64,000 nt of DNA from assembly GCF_003933745.1 (NCBI RefSeq), contig NZ_RSEB01000008.1, forward strand, positions 62,001 through 126,000. The letters are read 5' to 3'. A program made the position numbers and the translations under genes. The notes beneath the pieces are model-generated. The model was not told where the DNA came from. It saw only the letters and a list, made by a program, of their open reading frames with translations, and did not search any database. Every line of letters begins with the position of its first letter. Position 1 is the first letter of the stretch. Below, piece after piece: positions 46,301 through 54,529 of this stretch. This DNA is from Glycomyces terrestris. Its GTDB lineage: Bacteria > Actinomycetota > Actinomycetes > Mycobacteriales > Micromonosporaceae.

Positions 46301-47732
46301 CGAGCTCGAGGAGAAGGCCCAGCTCCTCTCCGCGCAGAACAAGGCGATCGAGCTCAAGAACGAGGAGGTCGAGACCGCCCGCAAGGACATCGAGGAGAAG
46401 GCCGAGCAGCTCGCCCAGGCCTCGAAGTACAAGTCGGAGTTCCTCGCGAACGTCTCGCACGAGCTGCGCACGCCCCTGAACTCGCTGCTGCTCCTGGCGC
46501 GGCTCCTGTCGGAGAACACCGACGGGAACCTCTCCGAGCGCCAGATCGAGTTCGCGCGCACCATCTACAACGCCGGCACCGACCTGCTCACCCTCATCGA
46601 CGACATCCTCGACCTGTCGAAGATCGAGGCCGGGCGCATGGTCGTCTCAGTCCACCCGGTCGACCTCGCGGAGGTCCTCGGCGACATCGAGGCCGCGTTC
46701 CGGCCCCAGGCCGAGGACAAGGGCCTGGAGTTCAACGTGGACGTCGGCACCGGCGTGCCGCAGCTCATGCAGACCGACGGGCAGAAGTTCCAGCAGGTCC
46801 TGCGGAACCTCCTGTCGAACGCGGTCAAGTTCACGCGGGTCGGCTCGGTCACGCTCGCGGTGCGCCGTGTCCCCGCCGACCTGCGCTTCGACGCCCCGCA
46901 CCTGAACGCGGCCGCCGAGCGGATCGCGCTGAGCGTCATCGACACCGGCATCGGGGTCGCCGAGGCGAAGAAGTCGATCATCTTCGAGCCGTTCCAGCAG
47001 GCCGACGGCACGACCCGCCGCAACTTCGGCGGCACCGGTCTGGGCCTGTCGATCTCGAAGTCCCTGTCGAACGCGCTCGGCGGCGACGTGTTCATCGAGC
47101 ACACCGGCGACCACGGCTCGAAGTTCACGTTCGTGGTGCCCGTCGAGATCGACGCCGACGGCGACCTGCCGATGGTCCCCGCCGAGCTCCCGATCCCGAT
47201 CGAGGAGCCCGGCATCCTCACCGGCGCGCCCGAGACGCCGTCCTCGTCGGCGGCCGCGCAGCACCTGGAGGGGACGACGGTCCTCATCGTCGACGACGAC
47301 ATCCGCAACGTCTTCGCGCTCACCGCGGCCCTGGAGCTGCACGGCATCGACGTCCACTACGCCGAGAACGGCGCCGACGGCATCGACGCCCTCCAGCGGC
47401 ACCCCGGGATCGACATCGTCCTGATGGACTCGATGATGCCGGGCATGGACGGCAACGAGACCACGCGCGTCATCCGGCGCATGCCGCAGTTCGAGGACCT
47501 GCCGATCGTGTTCCTCACCGCGCAGGCGCTGGCCGAGCAGCGGGAGCAGTCGGTGGAGGCCGGCGCGAGCGCGTACCTGACCAAGCCCGTGGACCTGGAC
47601 CTGCTGCTGGACACCATGTCGCACTGGATCGGCGGCAACGGGAGCGGCGGCGCACACGGCGCGGCACCCGCGGGCGGGCGCCCCGGGTCCGGACGGGACA
47701 ATGGCGAACCGACTTCTGGAGGCACCGCATGA
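43305..47732 (+). CDS. OsaA-like hybrid histidine kinase with seven tandem HAMP units
   Basis: A 1475-residue soluble kinase without membrane helices. After an N-terminal HAMP-like part, seven units of exactly 92 residues (276 bp) begin at 43785, 44061, 44337, 44613, 44889, 45165 and 45441, each with [10 protein letters not shown] ... GVSGTW ... [12 protein letters not shown] motifs. A GAF domain (~814-970), a coiled coil, HisKA with phospho-acceptor His1052 (SHELRTPLN), HATPase_c and a receiver domain with Asp1375 ([12 protein letters not shown]) follow. Poly-HAMP hybrid kinases of this kind include fungal Nik1 and Streptomyces OsaA, both in osmotic signalling. ATG 43305 has GAGG nine bases upstream. 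It overlaps the next gene by four bases. Confidence 0.94.
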   Translation: MTDTVSRTANPTDESDLLRSLADALGAVERGDFSVRLPRGEGLAGEVVDRFNAVVEQADRQTRDLALIARAVGQEGSWNHRLVIEHLDGGWSEGAASVNRLVEDLVRPTTELGRVLEAVAAGDLSQEAALEIEGTQLRGEFRRLGETVNRMVGLLRAFAGEVTRVAREVGTEGRLGGQADVQGVSGTWRSLTDAVNTMASNLTEQVRSISTVTQAIASGDLNQKITVKASGEVAELADTINSLTETLQVFAGEVTRVAREVGTEGRLGGQADVPGVSGTWKDLTESVNDMASSLTDQVRDIAKVTGAVARGDLNQKIAVPAQGEILELKTTVNTMVDQLSNFADEVTRVAREVGTEGRLGGQAQVFGVSGTWRDLTQNVNQLAANLTEQVRNIAKVTTAVAKGDLNQKITVDAQGEVAEVKSTVNTMVDQLSRFADEVTRVAREVGSQGRLGGQADVPGVSGTWKDLTENVNLMAANLTAQVRNISSVASAVANGDLNRQITVDAQGEMLELKSTMNSMVAQLSQFADEVTRVAREVGTDGKLGGQANVQGVSGIWEALTDNVNSMASNLTSQVRNISSVASAVAAGDLNRQITVDAQGEMLELKSTMNAMVDRLSSFADEVTRVAREVGTEGQLGGQAHVPGVSGTWKDLTDNVNSMASNLTSQVRDIAKVTTAVAKGDLNQKITVDAQGEILELKTTVNTMVDQLSSFATEVTRVAREVGVEGNLGGQAEVAGVSGTWLALTRNVNSLAATLTLQLRAIANVAHAVARGDLTQSVDFEAAGEIADLTESINQMITALRDKTRQNTDADWLNSNLARISSLLQGRRGVEEVTRMVLDEVTPLIDAQTSTFYVRHEDVAGHVTYRLNAVYGHPNPGEKKLIEDNEGMVGQAAASKRTIHLHDIPEGYLEISSGLGQATPTDLIILPVQFGDKVRGVIEFASFNTYSGLHKRFLDALAPNVGVTLATIEGNARTEVLLRESQRMAQELRAQSNRLQETNVELEEKAQLLSAQNKAIELKNEEVETARKDIEEKAEQLAQASKYKSEFLANVSHELRTPLNSLLLLARLLSENTDGNLSERQIEFARTIYNAGTDLLTLIDDILDLSKIEAGRMVVSVHPVDLAEVLGDIEAAFRPQAEDKGLEFNVDVGTGVPQLMQTDGQKFQQVLRNLLSNAVKFTRVGSVTLAVRRVPADLRFDAPHLNAAAERIALSVIDTGIGVAEAKKSIIFEPFQQADGTTRRNFGGTGLGLSISKSLSNALGGDVFIEHTGDHGSKFTFVVPVEIDADGDLPMVPAELPIPIEEPGILTGAPETPSSSAAAQHLEGTTVLIVDDDIRNVFALTAALELHGIDVHYAENGADGIDALQRHPGIDIVLMDSMMPGMDGNETTRVIRRMPQFEDLPIVFLTAQALAEQREQSVEAGASAYLTKPVDLDLLLDTMSHWIGGNGSGGAHGAAPAGGRPGSGRDNGEPTSGGTA

Positions 47733-48283
47733 GCACCGCCCGCGTCCTGCTCGTGGACGACCGTTCCGAGAACCTGCTCGCCCTCGAGGCGATCCTCCAG
47801 GGCCTGCCGGTGAACACGATCGCGGTGACCTCCGGGGAGGAGGCGCTCAAGCGGCTCCTCTCGGAGGACTACGCGGCGATCCTGCTCGACGCGCAGATGC
47901 CGGGCATGGACGGGTTCGAGACCGCGCGGCACATCAAGCAGCGCGAGAAGACCCGGCACACGCCGATCATCTTCCTGACGGCCGCCGACCGCGACGCGCA
48001 CCTGGCGATGCGCGGCTACTCGGTGGGGGCCGTGGACTACATCACGAAGCCGTTCGATCCGTGGATGCTCCGCACGAAGGTGAAGGTCTTCATCGACCTG
48101 TGGGCCCAGGGCCAGGCCCTGCGCCAGACCTCCGAGCGCACCAAGGACCTCCGCGAACGCGAGGGCCTCCTCACCAAGCGCCTCGACCAGGCCCGCGAAG
48201 CCCTCGCCGCCTGGCACGAGGGCCGCGACGCCGACCCCGAGATCCAGCGCATCCTCGCCCTCCTGGAGGCCGGAACGGCCTGA
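47729..48283 (+). CDS. OsaB-like response regulator with coiled-coil output
   Basis: A 184-residue protein starting in ATGA overlap with the kinase gene; GGAGG lies six bases upstream. Residues 1-125 form a receiver domain (VLLVDDRSENLLALE, Asp54 in LLDAQMPGMDG, Lys in YITKPFD). The rest is a helical coiled coil (ERTKDLREREGLLTKRLDQARE) with no DNA-binding domain. Streptomyces OsaB has this same receiver plus coiled-coil build and partners OsaA in osmoadaptation. A short hairpin at 48293-48314 closes the operon. Confidence 0.92.
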   Translation: MSTARVLLVDDRSENLLALEAILQGLPVNTIAVTSGEEALKRLLSEDYAAILLDAQMPGMDGFETARHIKQREKTRHTPIIFLTAADRDAHLAMRGYSVGAVDYITKPFDPWMLRTKVKVFIDLWAQGQALRQTSERTKDLREREGLLTKRLDQAREALAAWHEGRDADPEIQRILALLEAGTA

Positions 48284-48292
48284 CCGCGCCGC

Positions 48293-48314
48293 CGCCCCGC
48301 CGCGAAGCGGGGCG
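48293..48314 (+). terminator. Hairpin after the osaAB-like operon
   Basis: CGCCCCGC, a six-base loop and GCGGGGCG lie ten bases past the stop. It lacks a clear U-tract. Confidence 0.55.
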
Positions 48315-48497
48315 TCCCGGCTCCAGGGCAGTGACCGGCTCCAGGGCACGCCGAGGGCCGGGGGCGCGAGCACCCCCGATACTCAAGCCTCCCTCGGAGG
48401 TCCGACACGGTCCTCACCGGCCGTGTTCGAACCGCAACTGCGACAACGATTCGTGTTCGTGATGCGGTCGGGCCTCCTGCCGCGGCGGAAAACCGGC

Positions 48498-48503
48498 TAG
48501 GGT
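48498..48503 (+). promoter_or_regulatory. -10 hexamer TAGGGT, leaderless start
   Basis: TAGGGT, six bases, then GTG 48510. Confidence 0.55.
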
Positions 48504-48509
48504 TGTGCC

Positions 48510-48881
48510 GTGGTGCACCAGAAGCTCGACATCTCGGTATACCGCGAGTCGAACGAGACGATCGTGGCGTTGACCGGCGAAATCGACCTGCACACCGCCC
48601 CCCGTCTCACCGGCGCCGTCGACGCCGCGCTCGCGGAGGACCCCGTCCGGGTCGTCCTCGACATGCGCGGCGTGACCTTCTGCGACTCGCGCGGGCTCGG
48701 CACCCTCGTCATCCTCGCGCGCGCCGCCGCCCGCTCGCGCGCCGTCCTCGTCCTCGCGAACCTCGGCGACTTCCTCAAACGGCTCCTCGCCGTCTCCGGC
48801 ATCGGCGACCACTTCGTCATCCGCGAAGACCCCGACGAGCCCGGACCGGAAGCCGCCCCCGACCAGGAGGCCGCCCGATGA
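48510..48881 (+). CDS. STAS-domain anti-anti-sigma factor
   Basis: A 123-residue RsbV/SpoIIAA-like protein: ETIVALTGEIDLHTAPRL, then VVLDMRGVTFCDSRGLGTLV, where the Ser of FCDSRG is the expected phosphorylation site, and a C-terminal acidic tail. Such proteins release a sigma factor by binding its anti-sigma kinase when unphosphorylated. It is close to the OsaC-like kinase/phosphatase, a natural enzyme for that Ser (inference). Its stop overlaps the start of the PrsW-like gene (ATGA). Confidence 0.93.
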   Translation: MVHQKLDISVYRESNETIVALTGEIDLHTAPRLTGAVDAALAEDPVRVVLDMRGVTFCDSRGLGTLVILARAAARSRAVLVLANLGDFLKRLLAVSGIGDHFVIREDPDEPGPEAAPDQEAAR

Positions 48882-50251
48882 CCCCCGCGCTCTCCCAAGC
48901 GGCCGTCACCCTCCTCACCGTCCTCGGCGTCGCCGCGGGCCTCGCCATCACCGGCATCGCCCTCGCCTGGTACGGCCTCGCCCGCAAGCACCGCCCCCTC
49001 ATCGTCACCGGCGCGCTCGCCCTCTTCGCGGGCGGCCTCATCGTCCTCGGCTGGGCCATCGTCGACGGCTCCGGCGCCCGCGCCGCCGCCGTCGGCCTCA
49101 TCGCGGCCCTCCTGCCCGCCCCGATCCTCGTCGGCACGTTCCTGTGGCTCGGCCGCTACCGCCGCCGCCCCTGGCTCGTCCTCGCGTTCTGCTTCGGCTG
49201 GGGCGCCTGCGTCGCCACCGCGATCTCCCTCGGCGTCAACACCGGCGTCGCGTACCTCCTGTACCGCAACGACCTCGACCAGAACCTCGCCGCCGTCATC
49301 TCCGCGCCCGTGATCGAGGAGATCACCAAGCTCCTCGGCCCCCTCCTGGTCTACTGGACCGCCCGCCGCCACCTCACCGGCACGCTCGACGCCATCGTCT
49401 ACTGCGGACTCGCCGGCGCCGGCTTCGCGGTCGCCGAGAACGTCCTCTACGCCTCCGGCGCCTACGTCTACGGCGCCTCCCTCGACGCCGCCGCCGGCAT
49501 CGCCCAGGTCACCCTCCTCGTCGTCGTGCGCGGCCTCGCCACCATGTTCGCCCACCCGCTCATGACCGGCCTCTCCGCGATCGGCCTCGGCCGCGCCGCC
49601 CGCCTCCCCGGGCGCAAGGGCCGCCAGACCGCCTGGATCATCGGCATGCTCCTGTGCGGCATGGGACTGCACGCCCTCTGGAACGGCTCCAGCGTCCTCG
49701 GCGTCGCCCTCGACATGCCCGCGCTCTGGTTCGCCCTCTACCCGGCGTTCCTCGCGCCCCTGTTCTTCACCATGGTCGGCGCCGCCCTGTGGCTGCGCGC
49801 CGCCGACGCCCGCCGCACCCAGACCGCCCTCGCGCCCCTCGTCGCGGCCGCCCAGATCTCCCCGCCCGAGCTCGCGTCCCTCGCCACCTTCTCCCGCCGC
49901 GCCTCCGCCCGCGCCTGGGCCCTCCGCTGGGCCGGGAAGCCCGGCGAGGCCGCCATGCGCGACTTCCAGCGCGCCGCCTCCGACGTCGCCGAGCAGTACG
50001 ACCTCGCGAGCATCGGCGCCCCCTGGAGCGAGCAGACCGTGCACGAAGGCGTGCACCGCATGAACGCCGCCCGCGCCGCGTACGCCGGCCGCGACCCCCG
50101 CACCCCGCCCGCGCTGTGGGACGGGCACCGCTACCACGTCGCGTTCCCCGACGGCCAGATGCGGCCGATCGACCCGCCCGCGCAGCCGGTCATGCCGCTG
50201 CCGCTCGCCCCGCTGCCGCCCCCGCCTGCGTACCCTGTCACCTATGCATGA
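48878..50251 (+). CDS. PrsW-family intramembrane protease
   Basis: A 457-residue membrane protein with ~9 helices. The family motifs are all visible: EEITK after a helix (VISAPVIEEITKLL), the GFAVAENVLY motif with Glu-Asn, and conserved His in MFAHPLMT and GLHALWNG. PrsW is a putative metalloprotease that cleaves anti-sigma factors in Bacillus. Because it is coupled to a STAS protein, a role in sigma-factor release is attractive but unproven. The ~130-residue C-terminal tail is cytoplasmic and Pro/Ala-rich. AGGAGG lies before ATG 48878. Confidence 0.9.
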   Translation: MTPALSQAAVTLLTVLGVAAGLAITGIALAWYGLARKHRPLIVTGALALFAGGLIVLGWAIVDGSGARAAAVGLIAALLPAPILVGTFLWLGRYRRRPWLVLAFCFGWGACVATAISLGVNTGVAYLLYRNDLDQNLAAVISAPVIEEITKLLGPLLVYWTARRHLTGTLDAIVYCGLAGAGFAVAENVLYASGAYVYGASLDAAAGIAQVTLLVVVRGLATMFAHPLMTGLSAIGLGRAARLPGRKGRQTAWIIGMLLCGMGLHALWNGSSVLGVALDMPALWFALYPAFLAPLFFTMVGAALWLRAADARRTQTALAPLVAAAQISPPELASLATFSRRASARAWALRWAGKPGEAAMRDFQRAASDVAEQYDLASIGAPWSEQTVHEGVHRMNAARAAYAGRDPRTPPALWDGHRYHVAFPDGQMRPIDPPAQPVMPLPLAPLPPPPAYPVTYA

Positions 50252-50699
50252 GGGACCCATCGGGCCCACCTCCTGGACCGGCCCCGCCGCGCCTCCGCCG
50301 CGCACCGGGCGCCCCCGCTGGAGGGAGCCCCACCCCGTCCGGATCGGCCCCGTGGCCGCCGGCGCCGCCCTGTGCGGACTGTGGGTGCTGTTGTGGCTCT
50401 TGGCCTACGCGAAAGGCTCCGGCGGCGAGCCCCTGACGGGGGCGGGCTTCGCCTGGGTGACTTTGGCCGCGAGTACGATCGGGACTGTCGCCGCAGCTGC
50501 GCTGGCGCGCTACGGTGACCGCGGGGCGGCGGTCGGCGTAGCGGCGGTCGCAGGGACGGCCGCTGGGGTCACGGGGCTCTCATGCGAGCTGTATCTTTTG
50601 CTGACCGGCGATTGGATCCTGTGGTTACATCGACCGCGGGCCGCCACATCCTTCAGTAGGTCGTTCGGACAGCCGCCACTCCGGCGCTGGTTCCATTGA
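50244..50699 (+). CDS. Small membrane protein, unknown
   Basis: A 151-residue protein starting inside the last codons of the PrsW-like gene (8-base overlap). After a Pro/Arg-rich head, three or four helices are seen (VAAGAALCGLWVLLWLLAYA, AWVTLAASTIGTVAAAALA, a long Ala/Val/Gly segment, LCELYLLLTGD-like end). No family is recognised. The overlap implies co-translation with the protease, perhaps as partner or substrate. The C-terminal ~25 residues are polar and may mark a diverged end. Confidence 0.65.
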   Translation: MHEGPIGPTSWTGPAAPPPRTGRPRWREPHPVRIGPVAAGAALCGLWVLLWLLAYAKGSGGEPLTGAGFAWVTLAASTIGTVAAAALARYGDRGAAVGVAAVAGTAAGVTGLSCELYLLLTGDWILWLHRPRAATSFSRSFGQPPLRRWFH

Positions 50700-50720
50700 G
50701 TGAGAAGACGGGGACGGATC

Positions 50721-51227
50721 GTGTCGTATTTCGCTGTGGCTGTGGGCCGCGAGGGCGACGATTGGGAGGCCGCAGAGGTCGACCTCGACGCTGTTGCCGA
50801 CGTCGAGGACGCGGCCGAGGTCATGCGTGAGGCTTTCCCTGACGCGGACCTGACGCTGCTCTTCGTCGACGCCGACGACGAGTACCTGACGGTGATGCGC
50901 CTCGACAACGGCGACGACCTGCGCACCTTCGGCTCCGACGCCGAATACGCGTCGCAGTCGCGCCTGGGCGAGGCCCTGCTGGGCGACCTCGAGCCCGAGG
51001 ACACCGAGGAGATCGACTCCGAGGACGAGGAGTCCATCGCGGCCCGCCCGACCGAGCTCGACGCCGAGCCCGTCGGCGAGGCGGACCTCCTGGGCGACCT
51101 GGGCGTGCCCGGCTCGACCCTGCTGGCCCTCTGCGCCAAGGAGGGCATGATGCCCTCCGACGTCGTCTCCGAGGTCGCGAAGTCCCTCGGCTTCGCCGAG
51201 GCCCTGGAAGACGCCACCGGCGCCTAG
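50721..51227 (+). CDS. tRNA adenosine deaminase-associated protein
   Basis: A 168-residue acidic protein starting YFAVAVGREGDDWEAAEVDLD, with MRLDNGDDLRTFGSDAEY-type strands and a C-terminal segment (STLLALCAKEGMMPSDVVSEVAKSLGF). It matches the actinobacterial family found directly upstream of tadA. GTG 50721 fits the family start; an in-frame GTG at 50700 would overlap the preceding gene. It lies six bases before tadA and should be co-expressed. Its biochemical role is unknown; the name reflects position only. Confidence 0.88.
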   Translation: MSYFAVAVGREGDDWEAAEVDLDAVADVEDAAEVMREAFPDADLTLLFVDADDEYLTVMRLDNGDDLRTFGSDAEYASQSRLGEALLGDLEPEDTEEIDSEDEESIAARPTELDAEPVGEADLLGDLGVPGSTLLALCAKEGMMPSDVVSEVAKSLGFAEALEDATGA

Positions 51228-51233
51228 CCCCCT

Positions 51234-51767
51234 ATGCAGCCCCGCCGCGAGGTCCACGAGCACTGGATGCGGCGCGCCCTCGACGCGGCGCGCGGCACCG
51301 GCCTCCCGGCGGGCCGGGGGGAGCCGCCACGGCCCGGCAGCCCGGCACGCCAGGCCGAACGAACCCCGGCCCCTCCCCGGCCCGACCTCCCCGTCGGCGC
51401 CGTCGTGGTGAGCCCCGACGGGCGCGAGCTCGCGGTGGCGGCGAACGCCCGCGAAGCCCTGGGGGACCCCACCGCGCACGCCGAGATCCTCGCCCTCCGC
51501 GCGGCCGCCGCCGTCCACGGCGACGGCTGGCGGCTCGAGGGCTGCATGCTCGTGGTCACCCTGGAGCCGTGCACGATGTGCGCGGGCGCCGCGGTCCTCG
51601 CCCGGGTGGGTGAAATCGTCTTCGGCGCTTGGGAACCGAAGACGGGCGCGGTCGGCTCGCTGTGGGACGTCGTCCGCGATCCGCGCCTCAACCACAACCC
51701 CGACGTCTACGGCGGCGTCCTCGAAGCCGAGTCCGCGGCACTCCTCCGGGAGCACTTCGGGCGCTAG
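51234..51767 (+). CDS. tadA: tRNA-specific adenosine deaminase
   Basis: A 177-residue enzyme converting A34 to inosine in the tRNA-Arg(ACG) anticodon. The zinc site is complete: HAE (THAEILALR) and PCTMC. The structural features VGAVVV, WRLEGCMLVVTLEPC and GAVGSLWDVVRD-NHNPDVYGG are present. Between helix 1 and the first strand (~residues 20-50) is a ~28-residue Pro/Arg/Gly-rich insertion not usual in TadA. It ends an operon with its associated protein. Confidence 0.95.
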   Translation: MQPRREVHEHWMRRALDAARGTGLPAGRGEPPRPGSPARQAERTPAPPRPDLPVGAVVVSPDGRELAVAANAREALGDPTAHAEILALRAAAAVHGDGWRLEGCMLVVTLEPCTMCAGAAVLARVGEIVFGAWEPKTGAVGSLWDVVRDPRLNHNPDVYGGVLEAESAALLREHFGR

Positions 51768-51911
51768 CCATCAATTCGGCATCCGGGGAACCCCTGACTG
51801 CAACGATGCCCGACCGGTCCGACAATCCAGGGCGAGACGGTCGCGCAGCGGGGAACCCCGCGGCCCGACTCGGGCGTTTCCCGACCCTGCCCTTCAAAAC
51901 GGACAAGCGAA

Positions 51912-51944
51912 GGACCCCCGATGCCAAGGGTGGCACGGGGGTCC
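51912..51944 (-). terminator. Terminator of the etfD-like gene
   Basis: GGACCCCCG-A-TGCCA pairs with TGGCA-CGGGGGTCC. On the minus strand a T-rich TTCGCTTGTCCGTTTTG follows. Confidence 0.85.
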
Positions 51945-51977
51945 GACGGGGTCCGGTTCGCCGTTCGGGCGGCTCGG

Positions 51978-54149
51978 CTACTCGGCCGCGGCGGTGCTCG
52001 CCTTCTCGGCCTTCTTCTCCTGGGTGCGGGCGAGGAGCTGGGCGATGTCGATGACCTCGACGTCCTCGCGGCCGGCGTCGGCGACGCCGTCGCGGAGCAT
52101 CGTGGAGCAGAACGGGCAGCCGACCGCCACCGTGTTCGCGCCGGTCGCGACCGCCTCATCGGCGCGTTCGCGGTTGACGCGCTTGCCGATCGGCTCCTCC
52201 ATCCACATGCGGGCGCCGCCGGCGCCGCAGCAGAACGACTTCTCGCTGTTGCGCGGCATCTCCGTGACCTCCGCGAACGAGCCCAGCAGCTCGCGCGGCG
52301 GCGTGAAGATCCGGTTGTGGCGGCCCAGGTAGCACGGGTCGTGGTACGTCAGTTTGCCCTCGTGCTCCTCGACCGGCGTGATCTTCCCGGCGTTCACCAG
52401 GTCGTTCAGCAGCTCGGTGTGGTGCACGACCTCGTAGTTCCCGCCGAGGTCCTCGTACTCGTTCCCGATGGTGTTCAGGCAGTGCGGGCAGGTCGCGACG
52501 ATCTTGACCGCGCCGACCTCGTTGAGCGTCTCCACGTTCTGCTCGGCGAGCATCTGGTACATGAACTCGTGGCCGATGCGCCGCGCCGAGTCGCCCGTGC
52601 ACGTCTCGGCCTCGCCGAGGACCGCGAACTTGACGCCCGCGTCGTGGAGCAGCGTCGCCACCGCGCGGGACGTCTTCTGCGCCTTGGGGTCGTACGCGCC
52701 GGCGCACCCGACCCAGTACAGGTACTCCCAGTCCCCGCCGGCCTCGGCGATCGGCACCTCGAAGTCGAGCGGCTCGGCCCACTTGAGGCGCTGCGCGGGG
52801 TTCTCGCCCCACGGGTTGCCCTTGTTCTCGAGGTTGCGGAGCATCGTCTGGGCCTCGGCCGGGAAGTCCGACTCGATCATCACCATGTTGCGGCGCAGGT
52901 CGAGGATGTGGTCGACGTGCTCGATGTCGACCGGGCACTGCTCGACGCACGCCCCGCACGTCGTGCACGACCACAGCACGTCGGGGTCGATGACCGACCC
53001 GACGATCGAGATCGGCTCGATCTCCACGCCGTCCTTCGAGAGTGCAGCGCCGCCGCGCTCCTTCGCGATCGCCGCGGCCTTCAGGTACGGCGCCTGCTCG
53101 TACAGGTGGTCGCGCAGGTCGGTGATGAACTTCTTCGGCGACAGCGGCTTCCCGGTGTTCCAGGCGGGACACTGCGACTGGCAGCGGCCGCACTCGGTGC
53201 ACGTGGAGAAGTCCAGCAGGCCCTTCCACGAGAAGTCGGTGATGACGTTGACGCCGAACGGGTCGGTCTCGGGGTCCGCGGTCTCGAAGTCGGCCGGCTC
53301 GCCCTTGACGAGCATCGGCTTGGCCGCGCCCAGCGACACCGCGCCGTCGGCGTGCCGCTTGAAGTAGAGGTTGAAGAACGCCGTGACCCGGTGCCAGCCG
53401 ATGCCCATCGACGGGATCAGGGCCAGCATCAGGAAGAACGTCCACGACACGAGGATGTCGAGCCCCGCTACGAGGGTGATCGCGGTCAGCAGCGACTCCT
53501 CCGACGCCCCGCTCCACACGCCCGCGATGAGCGAGGAGACCGGCGAGGTCCACTCGTGCTCGATGTCGCCCAGCGCCACCTTGAACGTGCGGATCGCCAT
53601 GTGCGACAGGACGATCGTGGAGATCGTGGCCTCGATGTAGAACGCCATCCACTGCCGCGAGTTCTCGAACCGCGACGACGAGCGCCGCTGCCCGGCGTCC
53701 GAGGGCGTCCCCTGCGGCGGCACCCGGTGGGCGCGCGGCTGCCGGAACATCCGGATGACGAAGAGCGTGAGGATCGCCAGGCCCGTGAGCACGGTGAGCA
53801 GCTCCGAGACCAGCAGCCACGGGCCCCAGTGGCCCACGATCGGCAGGCTCCACTCCGGGTTGATCACCTCGAAGTACGACTGCGCGAGCGCCGGGAACAG
53901 CAGGAAGAACCCGAAGAACACGGCCCAGTGCGCCGCGCCCACCCAATGCCACTTGAGCATCCTGGTGTGCCCCAGGGACTCCCGCAGCATCGTCCTCACC
54001 CGCGTGCCGCGGTCGCCCTTCCTGGTCAGGTCCGGCGACCCGAGCCTGACGAGCGCGAGCATCCCCAGCCCGGCGCGGACGAACAGCCCGATGGCGAGCG
54101 CGGTGTACGCGAACGCGATCACGGCCGTGACGATCTGGACGACTCCCAT
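51978..54149 (-). CDS. etfD: EtfD-like membrane Fe-S oxidoreductase (heterodisulfide reductase-related)
   Basis: A 723-residue protein. The first ~280 residues hold about five helices with a nitrate-reductase-gamma-like fold (GHTRMLKWHWVGAAHW carries likely heme His). Two 4Fe-4S clusters follow (CTECGRCQSQCP and CTTCGACVEQCP), then two CCG domains (CPHCLNTIGNEY, YHDPCYLGRHN, SFCCGAGGARMWMEE). The match is to M. tuberculosis Rv0338c, shown to pass electrons from acyl-CoA dehydrogenase flavoprotein (EtfBA) to the quinone pool. ATG 54149 has GAGAGG upstream. A TetR-type palindrome (54219-54234) suggests control by a fatty-acid-responsive repressor (inference). Confidence 0.88.
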   Translation of the reverse strand: MGVVQIVTAVIAFAYTALAIGLFVRAGLGMLALVRLGSPDLTRKGDRGTRVRTMLRESLGHTRMLKWHWVGAAHWAVFFGFFLLFPALAQSYFEVINPEWSLPIVGHWGPWLLVSELLTVLTGLAILTLFVIRMFRQPRAHRVPPQGTPSDAGQRRSSSRFENSRQWMAFYIEATISTIVLSHMAIRTFKVALGDIEHEWTSPVSSLIAGVWSGASEESLLTAITLVAGLDILVSWTFFLMLALIPSMGIGWHRVTAFFNLYFKRHADGAVSLGAAKPMLVKGEPADFETADPETDPFGVNVITDFSWKGLLDFSTCTECGRCQSQCPAWNTGKPLSPKKFITDLRDHLYEQAPYLKAAAIAKERGGAALSKDGVEIEPISIVGSVIDPDVLWSCTTCGACVEQCPVDIEHVDHILDLRRNMVMIESDFPAEAQTMLRNLENKGNPWGENPAQRLKWAEPLDFEVPIAEAGGDWEYLYWVGCAGAYDPKAQKTSRAVATLLHDAGVKFAVLGEAETCTGDSARRIGHEFMYQMLAEQNVETLNEVGAVKIVATCPHCLNTIGNEYEDLGGNYEVVHHTELLNDLVNAGKITPVEEHEGKLTYHDPCYLGRHNRIFTPPRELLGSFAEVTEMPRNSEKSFCCGAGGARMWMEEPIGKRVNRERADEAVATGANTVAVGCPFCSTMLRDGVADAGREDVEVIDIAQLLARTQEKKAEKASTAAAE

Positions 54150-54218
54150 GGCGACCTCTCGACGGTGCTTTCACACGTGCTGTCAGACGACAGTGCGGTG
54201 CTGCCGATCACGATACAT

Positions 54219-54234
54219 GTTACTGGTCGGTAGC
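54219..54234. promoter_or_regulatory. Candidate operator before the etfD-like gene
   Basis: GTTACTGGTCGGTAGC, 12 of 14 matches to the palindrome TTACCGGTCGGTAA over its core. A related site precedes the MFS gene (26856-26873). Confidence 0.45.
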
Positions 54235-54242
54235 CACCTTGT

Positions 54243-54399
54243 CGAACGGCACGGTCGAATGGCAGGGGCGAATGGCAGGGGCGAATGGCAGGGCCGAATG
54301 GCACCGCCGAACGGCACGGCTGAACAGTGCGGGTCGAACGGCACGGTTGAACAGCACGGTTGAACAGCACGGTCAAGCGGCGCGGCCGAAGGGCGAGGC
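54243..54399. repeat. About twelve 13-bp tandem repeats
   Basis: Units of the form CGAACGGCACGGT or CGAATGGCAGGGG lie head to tail with one 14-base unit. They fill the gap between the etfD-like promoter and the first FG-GAP gene. No gene is seen here; open frames are repeat by-products. Confidence 0.85.
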
Positions 54400-54529
54400 C
54401 GGACCGCGGGTCGGACCGCGGGGCCGGAACGCCTGCCGCAGATGCAACCGCTTGCGCCGGGCTCGCGTGTATGACAGGCCGCCAAGTCGGCTCCGCCCCG
54501 TCAGTCCCGACAACCCCACAGGACTTCGC

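Noticed and set aside
51768..51977. tRNA or 4.5S RNA gene after tadA
   Set aside because: No tRNA arms or signal-recognition-particle RNA core could be read.
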